Part shown: positions 17,172-25,773 of the stretch, in pieces | How positions within the stretch are numbered: position 1 is the first letter of the stretch | How the letters are laid out: every line of letters starts with the position of its first letter | Source of the DNA: Hyphomicrobiales bacterium | GTDB taxonomy: Bacteria; Pseudomonadota; Alphaproteobacteria; Rhizobiales; Rhizobiaceae | NCBI GenBank assembly: GCA_900473685.1 | Contig: UCNE01000003.1 | Coordinates: 124,001 to 188,000 of the forward strand | Direction of reading: 5' to 3' | DNA length: 64,000 nt | Made by a program: the position numbers and the translations under genes | Notes under the pieces: generated by a model | Databases searched by the model: none | The model's input: only the letters and a program-made list of their open reading frames with translations | What the model was told of the DNA's origin: nothing

Positions 17172-17873
17172 CTAATCCACGCTCAGCCGGTAGCCGATGC
17201 CACGCACGGTCTGCAGCCAGACGGGATTGGACGGATCGTCCTCGATCTTGCGGCGCAGGCGATTGATCTGCACGTCGATCGTCCGCTCGCCAACCTCAGC
17301 CTCGTCGCTCACCAGTTCGTGGCGTGGAATGGTCTCGCCGGCGCGCTGTGAAAACAGCATCATGATCTCCTGTTCGCGGTCTGTGAGCCGTATGTGATCG
17401 GCGCCGCGGCGAAGTTCCTTGCGCACAACCGAGAAGGTGAAAGGCCCGAAGATGACCTGTTCGACCTTCGGTGCCTTTGCCGGGGCGTTGCGGCGCAGAA
17501 TGTTGTTGATGCGCAGCACCAGTTCGCGCGGGTCGAACGGCTTGGGCAGGTAATCGTCGGCGCCGGCTTCAAGACCCTCGATACGGGCATTGGATTCGGC
17601 CAGTGCCGTCAGCATGATGACCGGCACGCTCTTGATCTTGCGCAGGCTTTGGGTCAGCGAGATTCCGGTCTCGCCGGGCATCATCACATCGACGATCAGA
17701 AGGTCGTAGTCGATGCCTTCGAGTTTGCGGCGCGCCTGGTCGGCATCTGCGGCGGTGGTGACGCGAAATCCCTTTTCCATCAGGTAGCGGTTGAGAAGGT
17801 CGCGAATCCGCCGATCGTCATCCACGACCAGCAGATGGGCGGCATCGTCGTCGATCCTGATGGTCTTTGTCAT
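17172..17873 (-). CDS. petR: OmpR-family response regulator, PetR-like
   Basis: Response regulator of 233 aa: receiver domain with acidic pocket VVDDD, phospho-acceptor Asp62 in LIVDVMMPG, Thr and Lys switch residues in MLTALAE and YLPKPFD, and a C-terminal winged helix (LTDREQEIMMLF, RTIDVQINRLRRKIEDDPSNP). Strongly typical of OmpR. Naming as petR rests on the adjacent MarR gene (petP-like), the arrangement first seen upstream of petABC in Rhodobacter capsulatus; the cytochrome bc1 genes themselves are not here. The histidine kinase follows 26 nt downstream. Confidence 0.88.
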   Translation of the reverse strand: MTKTIRIDDDAAHLLVVDDDRRIRDLLNRYLMEKGFRVTTAADADQARRKLEGIDYDLLIVDVMMPGETGISLTQSLRKIKSVPVIMLTALAESNARIEGLEAGADDYLPKPFDPRELVLRINNILRRNAPAKAPKVEQVIFGPFTFSVVRKELRRGADHIRLTDREQEIMMLFSQRAGETIPRHELVSDEAEVGERTIDVQINRLRRKIEDDPSNPVWLQTVRGIGYRLSVD

Positions 17874-17921
17874 CTGTCGTTGGCCCTGTCATCTCGCATA
17901 GGCCGGCTGTTTTGCCGGGTG

Positions 17922-18407
17922 TCAATTATCACCGGCATTCTTCATGCCGGCCAGGAAGCGTTTGACCAGTTCGCGTGCGCCGGGACCGGTCTTTTCCATG
18001 GCTTCGGCGATGCGCCGCGATTGTGGCTCGGCCAAGGCTCTTGCCAGCGTCTTGCCTTCCTTCGTTGTATAGAGCTTGCGCTGCCTGCGATCCTCCGGCC
18101 CGGCAACTTGATGAATATACCCTGAATCGATGAGCTGTTTCAAAACACGCGCAAGGCTCTGCTTGGTGATCCGCAGTGTGTCGAGCAGGTCGGCGACCGT
18201 CATGCCCGGCTCACGGTCGACAAAGTGCAGGACGCGGTGGTGCGCCCGCCCGAAACCGCGCTTTTCGAGAATCACGTCCGGATCGGAGGTAAAGTCGCGA
18301 TAGGCAAAAAAGAGCAGCTCGATGATCTCGAAATCGACCGCTTCCCCGGCGTCTGCCCCAGCGAAGGACGTTTCCTTGTCGGCTTTCTGGTTCGGCTGTC
18401 CTGCCAC
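17922..18407 (-). CDS. petP: MarR-family regulator, PetP-like
   Basis: Winged-helix regulator of 161 aa. The MarR core is visible: DFEIIELLFFAYRDF dimerisation helix, REPGMTVADLLDTLRITKQSLARVLKQL recognition helices and the DDRR-type wing written here as PEDRRQRKLYTT. GTG at 18407 was chosen because AAAGGA is 9 nt upstream; a TTG at 18425 would add six residues. First gene of petP - petR - kinase. A 15-bp-arm palindrome 43 nt upstream (18450-18486) is a good candidate for its operator. Confidence 0.85.
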   Translation of the reverse strand: MAGQPNQKADKETSFAGADAGEAVDFEIIELLFFAYRDFTSDPDVILEKRGFGRAHHRVLHFVDREPGMTVADLLDTLRITKQSLARVLKQLIDSGYIHQVAGPEDRRQRKLYTTKEGKTLARALAEPQSRRIAEAMEKTGPGARELVKRFLAGMKNAGDN

Positions 18408-18449
18408 GCAGTCATTTCCTTTCAATCACAGTGCATTCTACGAAACATT

Positions 18450-18486
18450 CGAAAAAATACGTCAGCTATATTGACATATTTTTTCG
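18450..18486. promoter_or_regulatory. long palindrome between petP-like gene and ilvE (candidate MarR operator)
   Basis: CGAAAAAATACGTCA (18450-18464) and TGACATATTTTTTCG (18472-18486) are inverted repeats matching at 14 of 15 positions, separated by GCTATAT and centred on 18468. The stem is AT-rich, so it is more likely a protein site than a terminator. Its position fits autoregulation of petP and perhaps control of the divergent ilvE. Confidence 0.65.
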
Positions 18487-18678
18487 CCGTTGGTAAGCCT
18501 TTAACCGCTGAAGGGCGAACTCCCGGCACTTGTTCTATCCCAGAAGATAGGCCGCGCCGCGCCGATCGCCAATCCAAATTCACCATAGCGGATTTTCCGG
18601 GCTCGCGTTTGCCGATAAATGGAATCCGGGAAGACAATCAACACAAAGAATGGCGCGTGGACGCCCAGGGATGAGACG

Positions 18679-19569
18679 ATGGCAGCAGTTCCTTTTGATC
18701 AGTTGGACGGTCAGATCTGGTTCAACGGCGAGTTTGTCGACTGGAAGGACGCCAAGATCCACGTGCTGACCCATGGGCTTCATTATGCCAGCGCTGTCTT
18801 TGAAGGCGAGCGCGCTTACGGCGGCCGTGTTTTCAAGCTCAACGAGCACAATCAGCGCCTGCACAGGTCGGCCGAAATTCTGGGGTTCACCATTCCCTAT
18901 TCGGTCGAGGAGCTGGATGCCGCGACGGTGGAATTGCTGAAGCGTCAGGGCTTTTCCGAGGCGTATGTGCGGCCGATTGCCTGGCGCGGCTCGGAATCGA
19001 TGGGCGTTTCCGCCCAGAACAACCGAATCAACGTCGCCATCGCCATCTGGCAGTGGGGCAGCTATTTCAATCCGGCCGAAAAGCTGAAGGGCATCCGCCT
19101 CGACATCGCCGAGTATCGCCGTCCCGATCCGAAGACCGCGCCCTGCGCTTCCAAGGCGGCCGGGCTCTATATGATCTGCACGATTTCTAAGCATGCCGCC
19201 GAAGCCAAGGGGTATGCCGATGCGATGATGCTCGATTATCGCGGCCAGGTGGCTGAAGCGACAGGGGCCAACATCTTCTTCGTCAAGGATGGCGTCATCC
19301 ATACGCCGGTGCCGGACTGCTTCCTCAACGGCATTACCCGCCAGACGGTGATCGAGCTTGCCAAGCGCCGCGGTTACCAGGTGGTTGAACGCGTGATCAT
19401 GCCGGAAGAACTGGCCGGCTTCTCCGAATGTTTCCTCACCGGTTCGGCTGCCGAAGTGACGCCGGTTTCCGAGATCGGCCCCTATACATTCAAGCCGGCG
19501 GCGATTTGCGAGACGCTGATGAACGACTACATGAAGGAAGTTTATCCGGCCGCTGCTGTCACCGAATAA
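18679..19569 (+). CDS. ilvE: branched-chain amino acid aminotransferase
   Basis: Class IV PLP-dependent transaminase for the last step of leucine, isoleucine and valine synthesis. The 296-aa product has GEFVDWKDAKIHVLTHGLHY and FEGERAY near the N-terminus, PLP-binding Lys159 in CASKAAGLY, and the FLNGITRQTVIELA and GSAAEVTPV phosphate-binding motifs. ATG at 18679 gives the usual rhizobial length; the frame is open to 18619. A terminator follows at 19592. Confidence 0.95.
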   Translation: MAAVPFDQLDGQIWFNGEFVDWKDAKIHVLTHGLHYASAVFEGERAYGGRVFKLNEHNQRLHRSAEILGFTIPYSVEELDAATVELLKRQGFSEAYVRPIAWRGSESMGVSAQNNRINVAIAIWQWGSYFNPAEKLKGIRLDIAEYRRPDPKTAPCASKAAGLYMICTISKHAAEAKGYADAMMLDYRGQVAEATGANIFFVKDGVIHTPVPDCFLNGITRQTVIELAKRRGYQVVERVIMPEELAGFSECFLTGSAAEVTPVSEIGPYTFKPAAICETLMNDYMKEVYPAAAVTE

Positions 19570-19591
19570 TCTGCAGCCAAATTCCGAAGAG

Positions 19592-19619
19592 AAAAGGCGG
19601 CCGATGAGCCGCCTTTTTT
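19592..19619 (+). terminator. rho-independent terminator after ilvE
   Basis: AAGGCGGC - CGATGA - GCCGCCTT hairpin followed by TTTT, 22 nt after the ilvE stop. Confidence 0.85.
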
Positions 19620-19669
19620 GTTGAAATCTGGTGCGTTGACACGACCGGATAACGGTCGCGGTCCGCGTT

Positions 19670-19939
19670 TCACGCTTGGCTTTTGCCCATGACCAGGCCG
19701 GCAAGCCCGGTCAGGACACCGCCGCCGACAAGTCCGCCGATGGCTTGGGTAATCAAGCCGGCTGCTGCTGCTTCACCACCGAGCATCTGAACGAGAAACC
19801 CGCCGCCGAGGCCGCCGATCGCGCCGACGATCGTGCGTACGACAACGCTGACTGCCTGTTGCTTGAGAACCGCGCCTGCCGCGTTTCCACCTGCTGCGCC
19901 GGCAATCAATTGCGTAATGATAGGCAATAATGCTTCCAT
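19670..19939 (-). CDS. small Gly/Ala-rich hydrophobic protein
   Basis: Unrecognised 89-aa protein, very rich in Gly, Ala, Val and Leu, with three glycine-patterned hydrophobic stretches (TQLIAGAAGGNAAGA, IVGAIGGLGGGFLVQ, IGGLVGGGVLTGLAGLV). The pattern resembles glycine-zipper membrane proteins. It is likely an integral membrane protein or oligomeric pore-type peptide; the function is unknown. ATG at 19939 has GGGAG upstream. Monocistronic; the divergent neighbour is another small membrane protein at 20372. Confidence 0.7.
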   Translation of the reverse strand: MEALLPIITQLIAGAAGGNAAGAVLKQQAVSVVVRTIVGAIGGLGGGFLVQMLGGEAAAAGLITQAIGGLVGGGVLTGLAGLVMGKSQA

Positions 19940-20325
19940 TGCTTGCTGCTCCCGTGTCAGCCATTGGCGTCCGGCCCCCCGGACTCACCTGGCACGCCGT
20001 CGATCCGGCCTATGCAGGTTGAGGCGAAAAGCGGCACGAGTCAATTTCGCAACTGCGAAATGATATTTCGGGCGAAAATCTCCTTCAGGTGGAGACGAAA
20101 AACGCTGTATTTCATACCGTTGTCACGTCCGCACGATAGTGAGGGAAGTCGTGCATTTCACGCAGTCTCTACCGATAAAAATGTCGCGCCAACGGCCGTT
20201 TCAGCAATCCCTCGCCGTGAAAAATGCAGGCTGGTTCTTCGTTCCCGCCATTGTTCAATCGCATGTTCCCATTGGAACTGCGAATATCCAAAAAATGTAA
20301 AATACTGAATTCGTTCCGCTTTACC

Positions 20326-20350
20326 GGAACTTTTGGGCGATCCCGGTGTT
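20326..20350 (+). promoter_or_regulatory. EcfG/RpoE2-type general stress promoter
   Basis: GGAAC at 20326-20330 followed by 18 nt and TT at 20349-20350 matches the S. meliloti RpoE2 consensus GGAAC-N18/19-TT. The predicted start is about 15 nt before the ATG at 20372. The rest of the 432-nt gap (19940-20371) holds nothing else I can name. Confidence 0.6.
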
Positions 20351-20371
20351 TAGACGCCAACTGAGAGGGGT

Positions 20372-20542
20372 ATGAACATGCTGCAGAACATTTCCGACGA
20401 TCCGTATTCGACCGCGCGTCAATTGCGTCCGGTCGTCATCACAGTCATTGCCGCCAAGCTTGCGGTTTTCACTCTCCTGATGACGGCGATCAATTTCCAG
20501 CCACCGTTGCCGGCAGCCGTCGAAATCGCTGAGATCCGCTAG
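20372..20542 (+). CDS. small single-pass membrane protein (56 aa)
   Basis: ATG at 20372 is preceded by GAGAGGGG and starts a 57-codon frame. The product has a polar N-terminus (MNMLQNISDDPYSTARQLRP), one hydrophobic segment at about residues 21-40 (VVITVIAAKLAVFTLLMTAI), and a short C-terminus ending AEIR. No family recognised. An EcfG-type promoter just upstream suggests general stress response control. Codon use matches neighbouring genes. Confidence 0.7.
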   Translation: MNMLQNISDDPYSTARQLRPVVITVIAAKLAVFTLLMTAINFQPPLPAAVEIAEIR

Positions 20543-20668
20543 GCGATTCGCACTGCATCTTGGGGTGACCAGCGGTTACCTGCGCTCCCCTGACAGTCTT
20601 TGCCGTTTTCATTGCAGCGCGTCCGTCCTATATGCAGTGCAACGAGTGAGACAGCGAGGCACGGCCAT

Positions 20669-21310
20669 ATGTTACAGGCGGGCATTATCCCGGTTACCCA
20701 TTTCCAGCAGAATTGCACGGTGCTGTTCGATACCGAAACCAAGGAAGGCGTCATCGTCGATCCGGGTGGTGACGTCGATCTCATCCTGCAGACCATCAAG
20801 GAAAACGGCATCACGCTGAAGGCGATCTGGCTGACCCATGGCCATATCGACCATGCCGGCGGTGCCAAGGAGCTGAAGGAAGCCCTCAACCTCGATATTA
20901 TCGGACCGCACAAGGACGACCGTCCGCTGCTTGAAAAGCTGGAGACCCAAGCTGAAAAGTTCGGGCTGGCGATAAAGGTCGAGAACGTCTTGCCGGACCA
21001 GTGGTTGGAGGATGGCGACACCGTCTCGTTCGGCGCACATGTGTTCGAGGTTCTGCATTGCCCCGGGCATGCGCCCGGCCATGTCGTTTATTTCAACCGC
21101 GAGCAGGGTTTTGCCCATGTCGGCGATGTGCTGTTTCGCGGCTCCATCGGCCGCACCGATCTGCCCGGCGGCAATCATCAGCAGCTGCTCGATTCAATCC
21201 GCGACAAGATCCTGCCGCTTGGCGATAATGTCGGCTTCATCTGTGGTCATGGCCCGGGCGGCCAGATTGGCGAGGAACGCCGGACCAACCCCTATCTGCG
21301 CGGTTTGTAA
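20669..21310 (+). CDS. MBL-fold hydrolase, glyoxalase II-like (YcbL type)
   Basis: Cytosolic metallo-beta-lactamase-fold enzyme of 213 aa. The metal site THGHIDH has His57, His59, Asp61 and His62; a further His is in CPGHAPGH, an Asp in HVGDVLFRGSIGRTDL, and the last His in ICGHGPGG. This is the YcbL/glyoxalase II-like subgroup, which lacks the C-terminal helical domain of true glyoxalase II. ATG at 20669 gives the family length. Substrate uncertain (thioester hydrolysis likely). Followed by a bidirectional terminator. Confidence 0.88.
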   Translation: MLQAGIIPVTHFQQNCTVLFDTETKEGVIVDPGGDVDLILQTIKENGITLKAIWLTHGHIDHAGGAKELKEALNLDIIGPHKDDRPLLEKLETQAEKFGLAIKVENVLPDQWLEDGDTVSFGAHVFEVLHCPGHAPGHVVYFNREQGFAHVGDVLFRGSIGRTDLPGGNHQQLLDSIRDKILPLGDNVGFICGHGPGGQIGEERRTNPYLRGL

Positions 21311-21367
21311 ACGCGTCACCCGTGATTGTGCCCGCCATTTCCATGGTGTGCCGAATGCCGGGACAAC

Positions 21368-21403
21368 AAAAAAGGCACGTGTCGGCGGGCACGTGCCTCT
21401 TTT
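21368..21403. terminator. bidirectional rho-independent terminator
   Basis: GGCACGTG - TCGGCGGG - CACGTGCC hairpin with an A-run on the left and TCTTTT on the right, between convergent genes (MBL hydrolase and BA14K protein). Confidence 0.85.
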
Positions 21404-21420
21404 AGTCAACGGATACTGTC

Positions 21421-21864
21421 TTAGCCGGCGCGGCAGAAATATTCTCTGCCGTCGTAACCGACGAACGTGCCCGACTGGGAGTCGAACGAGCGGTAACGCT
21501 GCGAGCAATACCGGTACCAGCCGGGTGTCCAGGGCTCCAGCCCACCGTAGTTCTGAACGACGACGGGGCGAGGGCGGCGATAGACCGGGCGGGGTTCGTA
21601 ATAGTCGGGCTCCGGATCGATGTAGACCCGTTCCTGGTAGCGCGGCTGGCTGGCAATGGCGCCACCGATGATGACGCCGGTAGCAAGGCCAAGTGCGCCG
21701 AGTGCGACTGCATCGCCATTGTTGTGGCGGCGATAGTCTCTGTCGTAGCCACCATGACGATAGCCGCGGCGGCCCCAGTCTTCTGCCTGGGCGGACGATA
21801 CTGTCGGGATGACCGTCGCTGCGGTGGCGATGGCAAGAACGGCAGCTTTGATAACCTTGTTCAT
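21421..21864 (-). CDS. BA14K-like secreted protein
   Basis: Secreted or envelope protein of 147 aa. Signal peptide MNKVIKAAVLAIATAATVIP...AQA, then an Arg/Tyr/Gly-rich segment (RRGYRHGGYDRDYRRHNN), a short hydrophobic stretch (ALGALGLATGVIIGGAIA), a Pro/Arg/Tyr-rich linker, and a C-terminal BA14K domain with WYRYCSQRYRSFDSQSGTFVGYDG. BA14K of Brucella is an immunoreactive, lectin-like protein. ATG at 21864 is the start that gives a proper signal peptide. Confidence 0.88.
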   Translation of the reverse strand: MNKVIKAAVLAIATAATVIPTVSSAQAEDWGRRGYRHGGYDRDYRRHNNGDAVALGALGLATGVIIGGAIASQPRYQERVYIDPEPDYYEPRPVYRRPRPVVVQNYGGLEPWTPGWYRYCSQRYRSFDSQSGTFVGYDGREYFCRAG

Positions 21865-21949
21865 TGATTCGATCCTGTTTTCAGCCGGACAATTTAGTCC
21901 TTGATGATGAAAGCAGATTAATATGGCAAAACTGAACGCAGGCTGAATG

Positions 21950-21973
21950 AAAAAACCCGGCAACGAGGCCGGG
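21950..21973 (-). terminator. rho-independent terminator of cspA
   Basis: On the minus strand CCCGGC - CTCGTT - GCCGGG is followed by a T-run; it lies 38 nt after the cspA stop. Confidence 0.85.
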
Positions 21974-22010
21974 CTTCAACGTGAATCTGATTGCAGAATG
22001 TTCGGGCTGT

Positions 22011-22226
22011 TCAGCCGGAAACCTGCAGGTTGACCGCCTTCGGGCCTTTGCCGCGGCGATCCGGTTCGGTGTCGAAGCTGACCTTCTGGTTTTCGGATAG
22101 TCCGTTCAGGCCCGAAGCCTGTACAGCGGAGATGTGCACGAAGATATCGGCGCCACCATTGTCCGGCTTGATGAACCCAAAGCCCTTGTCGGTGTTGAAG
22201 AATTTAACAATGCCAGTCTCGGCCAT
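22011..22226 (-). CDS. cspA: cold-shock domain protein
   Basis: Single cold-shock domain protein of 71 aa, an RNA chaperone. RNP1 is KGFGFI and RNP2 is DIFVHIS, both intact. A C-terminal [10 protein letters not shown] segment is typical of rhizobial CspA paralogues, which are multiple; the exact paralogue number cannot be assigned. A long untranslated leader is likely, since the upstream gap is 554 nt. Confidence 0.93.
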   Translation of the reverse strand: MAETGIVKFFNTDKGFGFIKPDNGGADIFVHISAVQASGLNGLSENQKVSFDTEPDRRGKGPKAVNLQVSG

Positions 22227-22780
22227 ACGTCAGGTCCTTTTTCCTCTGCCCGGATGCCGCGGGCAGCATTACAATGTTTTTGCCCAAGGGGCGTGCGGCA
22301 GGCAGTTCTCGACTATGAGGAAAGGGTCCTGTAATTGCAGCCAGTCATCGAAAAACTCTGTCTTTGCCCGACTACCCGGAACATTTTGCGTGTCCGGCGC
22401 GCGTTATTTAAAGGTCTTCCCGTGTTCGCAAATTGCCCGAACACAATAAGCTTGCTGTGTTTATTTTAAATTGGCAAGCAAAAGTTTTTTGAAACAAGTG
22501 TGCCGTTTTGGTTTGTTTAAAAAGCAATCAACTGCCGAAAAATATGATTTTTCTCGTGATATATTGCAAGCTATTGAAAATGTTACTGTTTGTTTCGCTC
22601 TGCGTGTTTTTTAAGCTGTTTGCGGCATGATGTGTCGCAGAATGTCATGGTGCCCTCGATCGCTCTCATAGCTTCTGCGAATATTAACCGCTTGATAAAA
22701 CTTGGTGGGTTGCTGCACAATGCCGGTGTTACTCGGCGATCGATCCGGAGGAAAACAGGCACTTGCCGCCTGCGGAAAAC
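22227..22780. other. 554-nt intergenic region, AT-rich core
   Basis: Lies between the DMT transporter stop and the cspA start, both on the minus strand, so it should hold the cspA promoter and leader. The core at about 22440-22640 is unusually AT-rich (22501-22560 has 20 G+C in 60). An imperfect inverted repeat AACACA...TGTGTT is near 22440-22462. I see no protein gene; a small RNA cannot be excluded. Confidence 0.4.
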
Positions 22781-23716
22781 TCAGGCACCGGCTGCGGCGT
22801 GCTTCGTTTTTGTCAATTCGGGCACGATTTCGGCGATCAGCATGGCGGCAAAGATCGTCGCGCAACCGATATAGCCGATTGTGGTGATGCTCTCTCCCAG
22901 CAGCAGGACGCCGAGCAGGGCAGCAAACAGTGCTTCGCTCGACAGGAAGATCGCTGCCTGCGGTGCCGTCGTGTAACGCTGGCCGACCACCTGGCAGATG
23001 AAGCCGATGCCGCTGGAAAAGAAACCGGCATAGAGGATTTGGGGCAGGGCGTTGGTGACGGCGGTCATGTCGAGCGGTTCGAACAACGCGCCGGCCACAC
23101 AGCCCAGAACCGCGCAGACGGCAAATTGCACCACGCACAGCAACATCGGCCGGCCGGTACTGCCGACGAAAATACCGACGAGCATCACCTGCAGCGCCCA
23201 GAAGACGGCACAGATGATCGTCAGGAAATCACCGTTGTTGAGGCCGGCAAGCGTGCCGCCGCTGAGAAGGAAAATGCCGAGCAGCGCCATGCCTGCTGCC
23301 GGCCAGATGACCCAGTGCGGCTTGCGGCGCAGGAACACCACGGTCAGGATCGGTACGAACACGACGTAGAGCCCGGTCAGGAAGCCGGAATTGGTGACGC
23401 TGGTCGTCAGGAGACCAAGCTGCTGGGTCATGGCACCGGCAAACAGCGCCAGCCCGATCCACAGGAAGCTGCGCAGGCCGGATGCCGGTATCGGCCGCTC
23501 GGCCTTGCGGTGCTCCCACAGTGCCAGGGGTGCCGCGACGGCAGCCGCGATGGCGAAACGAAGGCCGATGAACCACATCGGGCCGATTGATTCCATCGCT
23601 GTCGATTGCGCCACAAACCCTGCGCCCCAGATGGCGCCGGACATGAGAAGGAAGAGATTGGCCTGTATGCGGGTCACGATTCTGGTCCCTGATGTCTCGG
23701 CACGAAGGCCTCGCAT
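22781..23716 (-). CDS. DMT superfamily (EamA) transporter
   Basis: Inner-membrane permease of 311 aa with ten hydrophobic segments in two EamA repeats (repeat 1 begins NLFLLMSGAIWGAGFVAQ, repeat 2 begins GDFLTIICAVFWALQVMLVG). The glutamate in SSEALFAALLGVLLLGE near the C-terminus is the usual signature. The start is uncertain: ATG at 23716 was used, with GTG at 23677 and TTG at 23743 as alternatives. Substrate unknown; relatives move amino acids or metabolites. Confidence 0.85.
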   Translation of the reverse strand: MRGLRAETSGTRIVTRIQANLFLLMSGAIWGAGFVAQSTAMESIGPMWFIGLRFAIAAAVAAPLALWEHRKAERPIPASGLRSFLWIGLALFAGAMTQQLGLLTTSVTNSGFLTGLYVVFVPILTVVFLRRKPHWVIWPAAGMALLGIFLLSGGTLAGLNNGDFLTIICAVFWALQVMLVGIFVGSTGRPMLLCVVQFAVCAVLGCVAGALFEPLDMTAVTNALPQILYAGFFSSGIGFICQVVGQRYTTAPQAAIFLSSEALFAALLGVLLLGESITTIGYIGCATIFAAMLIAEIVPELTKTKHAAAGA

Positions 23717-23820
23717 CGGAACGATTTCAGGGCAGCAGTGCAATGGATCCTATTGGCATCTGAGCTAACATCTGCACCGATTTTCGGCAAGCGGCCGCCC
23801 GGCGTGAAATTGGAGGGCTA

Positions 23821-24972
23821 TCAGCTCCTGTTGCCGGATGCGGAAACCCGCAACAGTGCGCCGCCGTCTCCATCCGTCAGCATCAGGATCGAACCGTCCG
23901 GCGCAACCTTGACATCGCGGATGCGTCCGAACTCGCCTTCGAACAGCCGTTCTTCGGCAATGATCGCGCCGCTTTCGTCTCGCTCCAGCCGCGCCAGCAA
24001 CTGGTCCTTCAGCGCTGACACCAGCAGGTTTCCGTTCCATTGCGGAAACATCGCGCCGCGATAGACGTCGATGGCGCCGGGGGCGATGGAAGGATCCCAA
24101 TAGTGGAGGGGCTGCTCGTAGCCGTCGGCCGCCTGTCCGGTGCCGATCTTGGCGCCGGAATAATCCTTGCCGTAGGTGATGACCGGCCAGCCATAGTTCT
24201 TGCCCGGCTCCGGCGCGTTGATTTCGTCGCCACCTCGTGCACCATGCTCGACCGTCAGCAATTGGCCATTGTCCGGATCGATGACGATGCCCTGCGGATT
24301 GCGGTGGCCTTTCGACCAGAGTTCCGCAAGTCCGGCCTTGCCGTCCTTGTAGGGATTAGCCGCTGGAATGCTGCCGTCCTGCTCGATGTGCAGGATGGCA
24401 CCGGCATGGTCGCGCATGTCCTGCGCCCGGTCCCGTTCGCCGCGATCGCCGATGCCGAAGAATAGGCTGCTATCGGTGGCCACCGCGATCCGCGAGCCGA
24501 AATGCTGGCCCTTGCCGGTGAACCTGTTCATCCGGAAGAGTTCCTGCACCTGTGTCAGGCTTTTGCCGTCCTTGGAGAGGGTCGCGCGGATGATGGCCGT
24601 TCCGTAGGCACCGCCATCTGCGACGGCCATGGAGAGGAACAGCGTGCGGCTGGTAGCAAAGGCGGGATCGAGCGCGACGTCGAGAAGCCCGCCCTGTCCC
24701 TGCCGCGCCACGTCCGGTACGCCAGTGATGGGCACGGATGCCTTGCCGTCGCGGATGATGCGAAGGGTCCCGCCAAGCTCGGTGACAAGATAGCCGCCGT
24801 CCGGCAAGACTTCGACAGACCAGGGATTGTCGAGGCCGGATGCGATCGTATCGACCCGTACGGGGACTTTGTCCGTCGCAAATTGCTTCGGCTCGTCAGC
24901 AAGGGCAGGACTTGCCGCAAGAACCGATAGCAGTCCGGCGGATTTCAACAGGCTGGCGAACGTCATCGTCAT
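23821..24972 (-). CDS. PQQ-dependent sugar (aldose) dehydrogenase-like protein, Yli-type
   Basis: Periplasmic beta-propeller protein of 383 aa. Signal peptide MTMTFASLLKSAGLLSVLAASPALA. The soluble glucose dehydrogenase fold is shown by LDNPWSVEVLPDGGYLVTE, GQGGLLDVALDP, KGQHFGSRIA, GHRNPQGI, VEHGARGGDEIN, NYGWPV and DGSILMLTDGDGG. Members use PQQ to oxidise aldoses. No PQQ synthesis genes are in the window, so it may depend on external PQQ or genes elsewhere. The downstream flank to 23717 carries no gene. Confidence 0.9.
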   Translation of the reverse strand: MTMTFASLLKSAGLLSVLAASPALADEPKQFATDKVPVRVDTIASGLDNPWSVEVLPDGGYLVTELGGTLRIIRDGKASVPITGVPDVARQGQGGLLDVALDPAFATSRTLFLSMAVADGGAYGTAIIRATLSKDGKSLTQVQELFRMNRFTGKGQHFGSRIAVATDSSLFFGIGDRGERDRAQDMRDHAGAILHIEQDGSIPAANPYKDGKAGLAELWSKGHRNPQGIVIDPDNGQLLTVEHGARGGDEINAPEPGKNYGWPVITYGKDYSGAKIGTGQAADGYEQPLHYWDPSIAPGAIDVYRGAMFPQWNGNLLVSALKDQLLARLERDESGAIIAEERLFEGEFGRIRDVKVAPDGSILMLTDGDGGALLRVSASGNRS

Positions 24973-25047
24973 CTCATTCTCCCACGGGTACCCGTTGAAG
25001 CTGGGTCTTGGGATGCGTGGATCAAGGCTGGGAATGAGGTTTTGCGA

Positions 25048-25773
25048 TCAAAAGGACTTTACTGGAAGTTTACCCGGTCCGCCTTGTGCAGCGAGCGTCG
25101 ATGGGCCTGCATCGGCCACAAGTTCGGCGTTGACGATGTAGCGCAAGGGGCCTTGCTCGGTGGCATCGAACGGCCAGCAGGTGGCGAGCGCCAGATTGCG
25201 GCCGGGTGCGTTGGCGTTGATGCCGCTCTCGTCCCAGCGGGCGATCCGGCTGCTAGCGGCGCGGAAGGTCAGGTTGGTGCCGTCCTTGCGGGTGATGACC
25301 AGGAGATCGCCCGGTTTCACATCCTTCAGCCAGCGGAAATGCGTGTCGCGATGGGCGGCGATGACCGATGTGCCGGGTTCACCCGGTGCAGGCGTGTTGA
25401 CCAGGCGGGCCGGGCCAAAGGCCAGGGCTTCGCCACTGGCGCCGGAAAGCACGATTGCCGTTTTGCCGATCCGGGGTGCGGTGATTTCCGCCTCGGTGGA
25501 AAAGTCGGCCCAGGGCCAGGGTTTGACATTGGTTTCACCCTGCAGTTGCGCCTCGAAGCTGCGCTTGAGGAGAACCTGCGATACTTCCGCCTTGGCCTTC
25601 ATGTAAAAGCCCTTGCCGACTAGCATCACGCCTGCCAGCGCCACCAGCAGGATACCGGCCAGTACCACCGTCTCCAGTGCGGTGAGGCGCGCCAGAAAAC
25701 CGGCGCGCCCGTCCTTGTCCTGCTCCGGCTTGCCGGGGCCAAGATCGTTGCTGGGCTTATCGGACACGGTCAC
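25048..25773 (-). CDS. class GN sortase
   Basis: Membrane-anchored transpeptidase of 241 aa. An N-terminal membrane segment lies at about residues 32-55. The catalytic triad is visible: His141 in AAHRDTHF, Cys199 in LATCWPF, and Arg211 in GPLRYIV. The TCWPF form differs slightly from the commoner TCYPF. Start is GTG at 25773 and overlaps the end of the upstream gene by 17 nt, so translation is coupled. That upstream gene encodes a protein with an LPQTA tail, its expected substrate. This is the Gram-negative (GN) sortase system. Confidence 0.9.
   Translation of the reverse strand: MTVSDKPSNDLGPGKPEQDKDGRAGFLARLTALETVVLAGILLVALAGVMLVGKGFYMKAKAEVSQVLLKRSFEAQLQGETNVKPWPWADFSTEAEITAPRIGKTAIVLSGASGEALAFGPARLVNTPAPGEPGTSVIAAHRDTHFRWLKDVKPGDLLVITRKDGTNLTFRAASSRIARWDESGINANAPGRNLALATCWPFDATEQGPLRYIVNAELVADAGPSTLAAQGGPGKLPVKSF

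Noticed and set aside
16003-17175. Plus-strand open frame of 390 codons opposite the kinase gene
   Set aside because: Shadow of the histidine kinase, with no ribosome site or family pattern.
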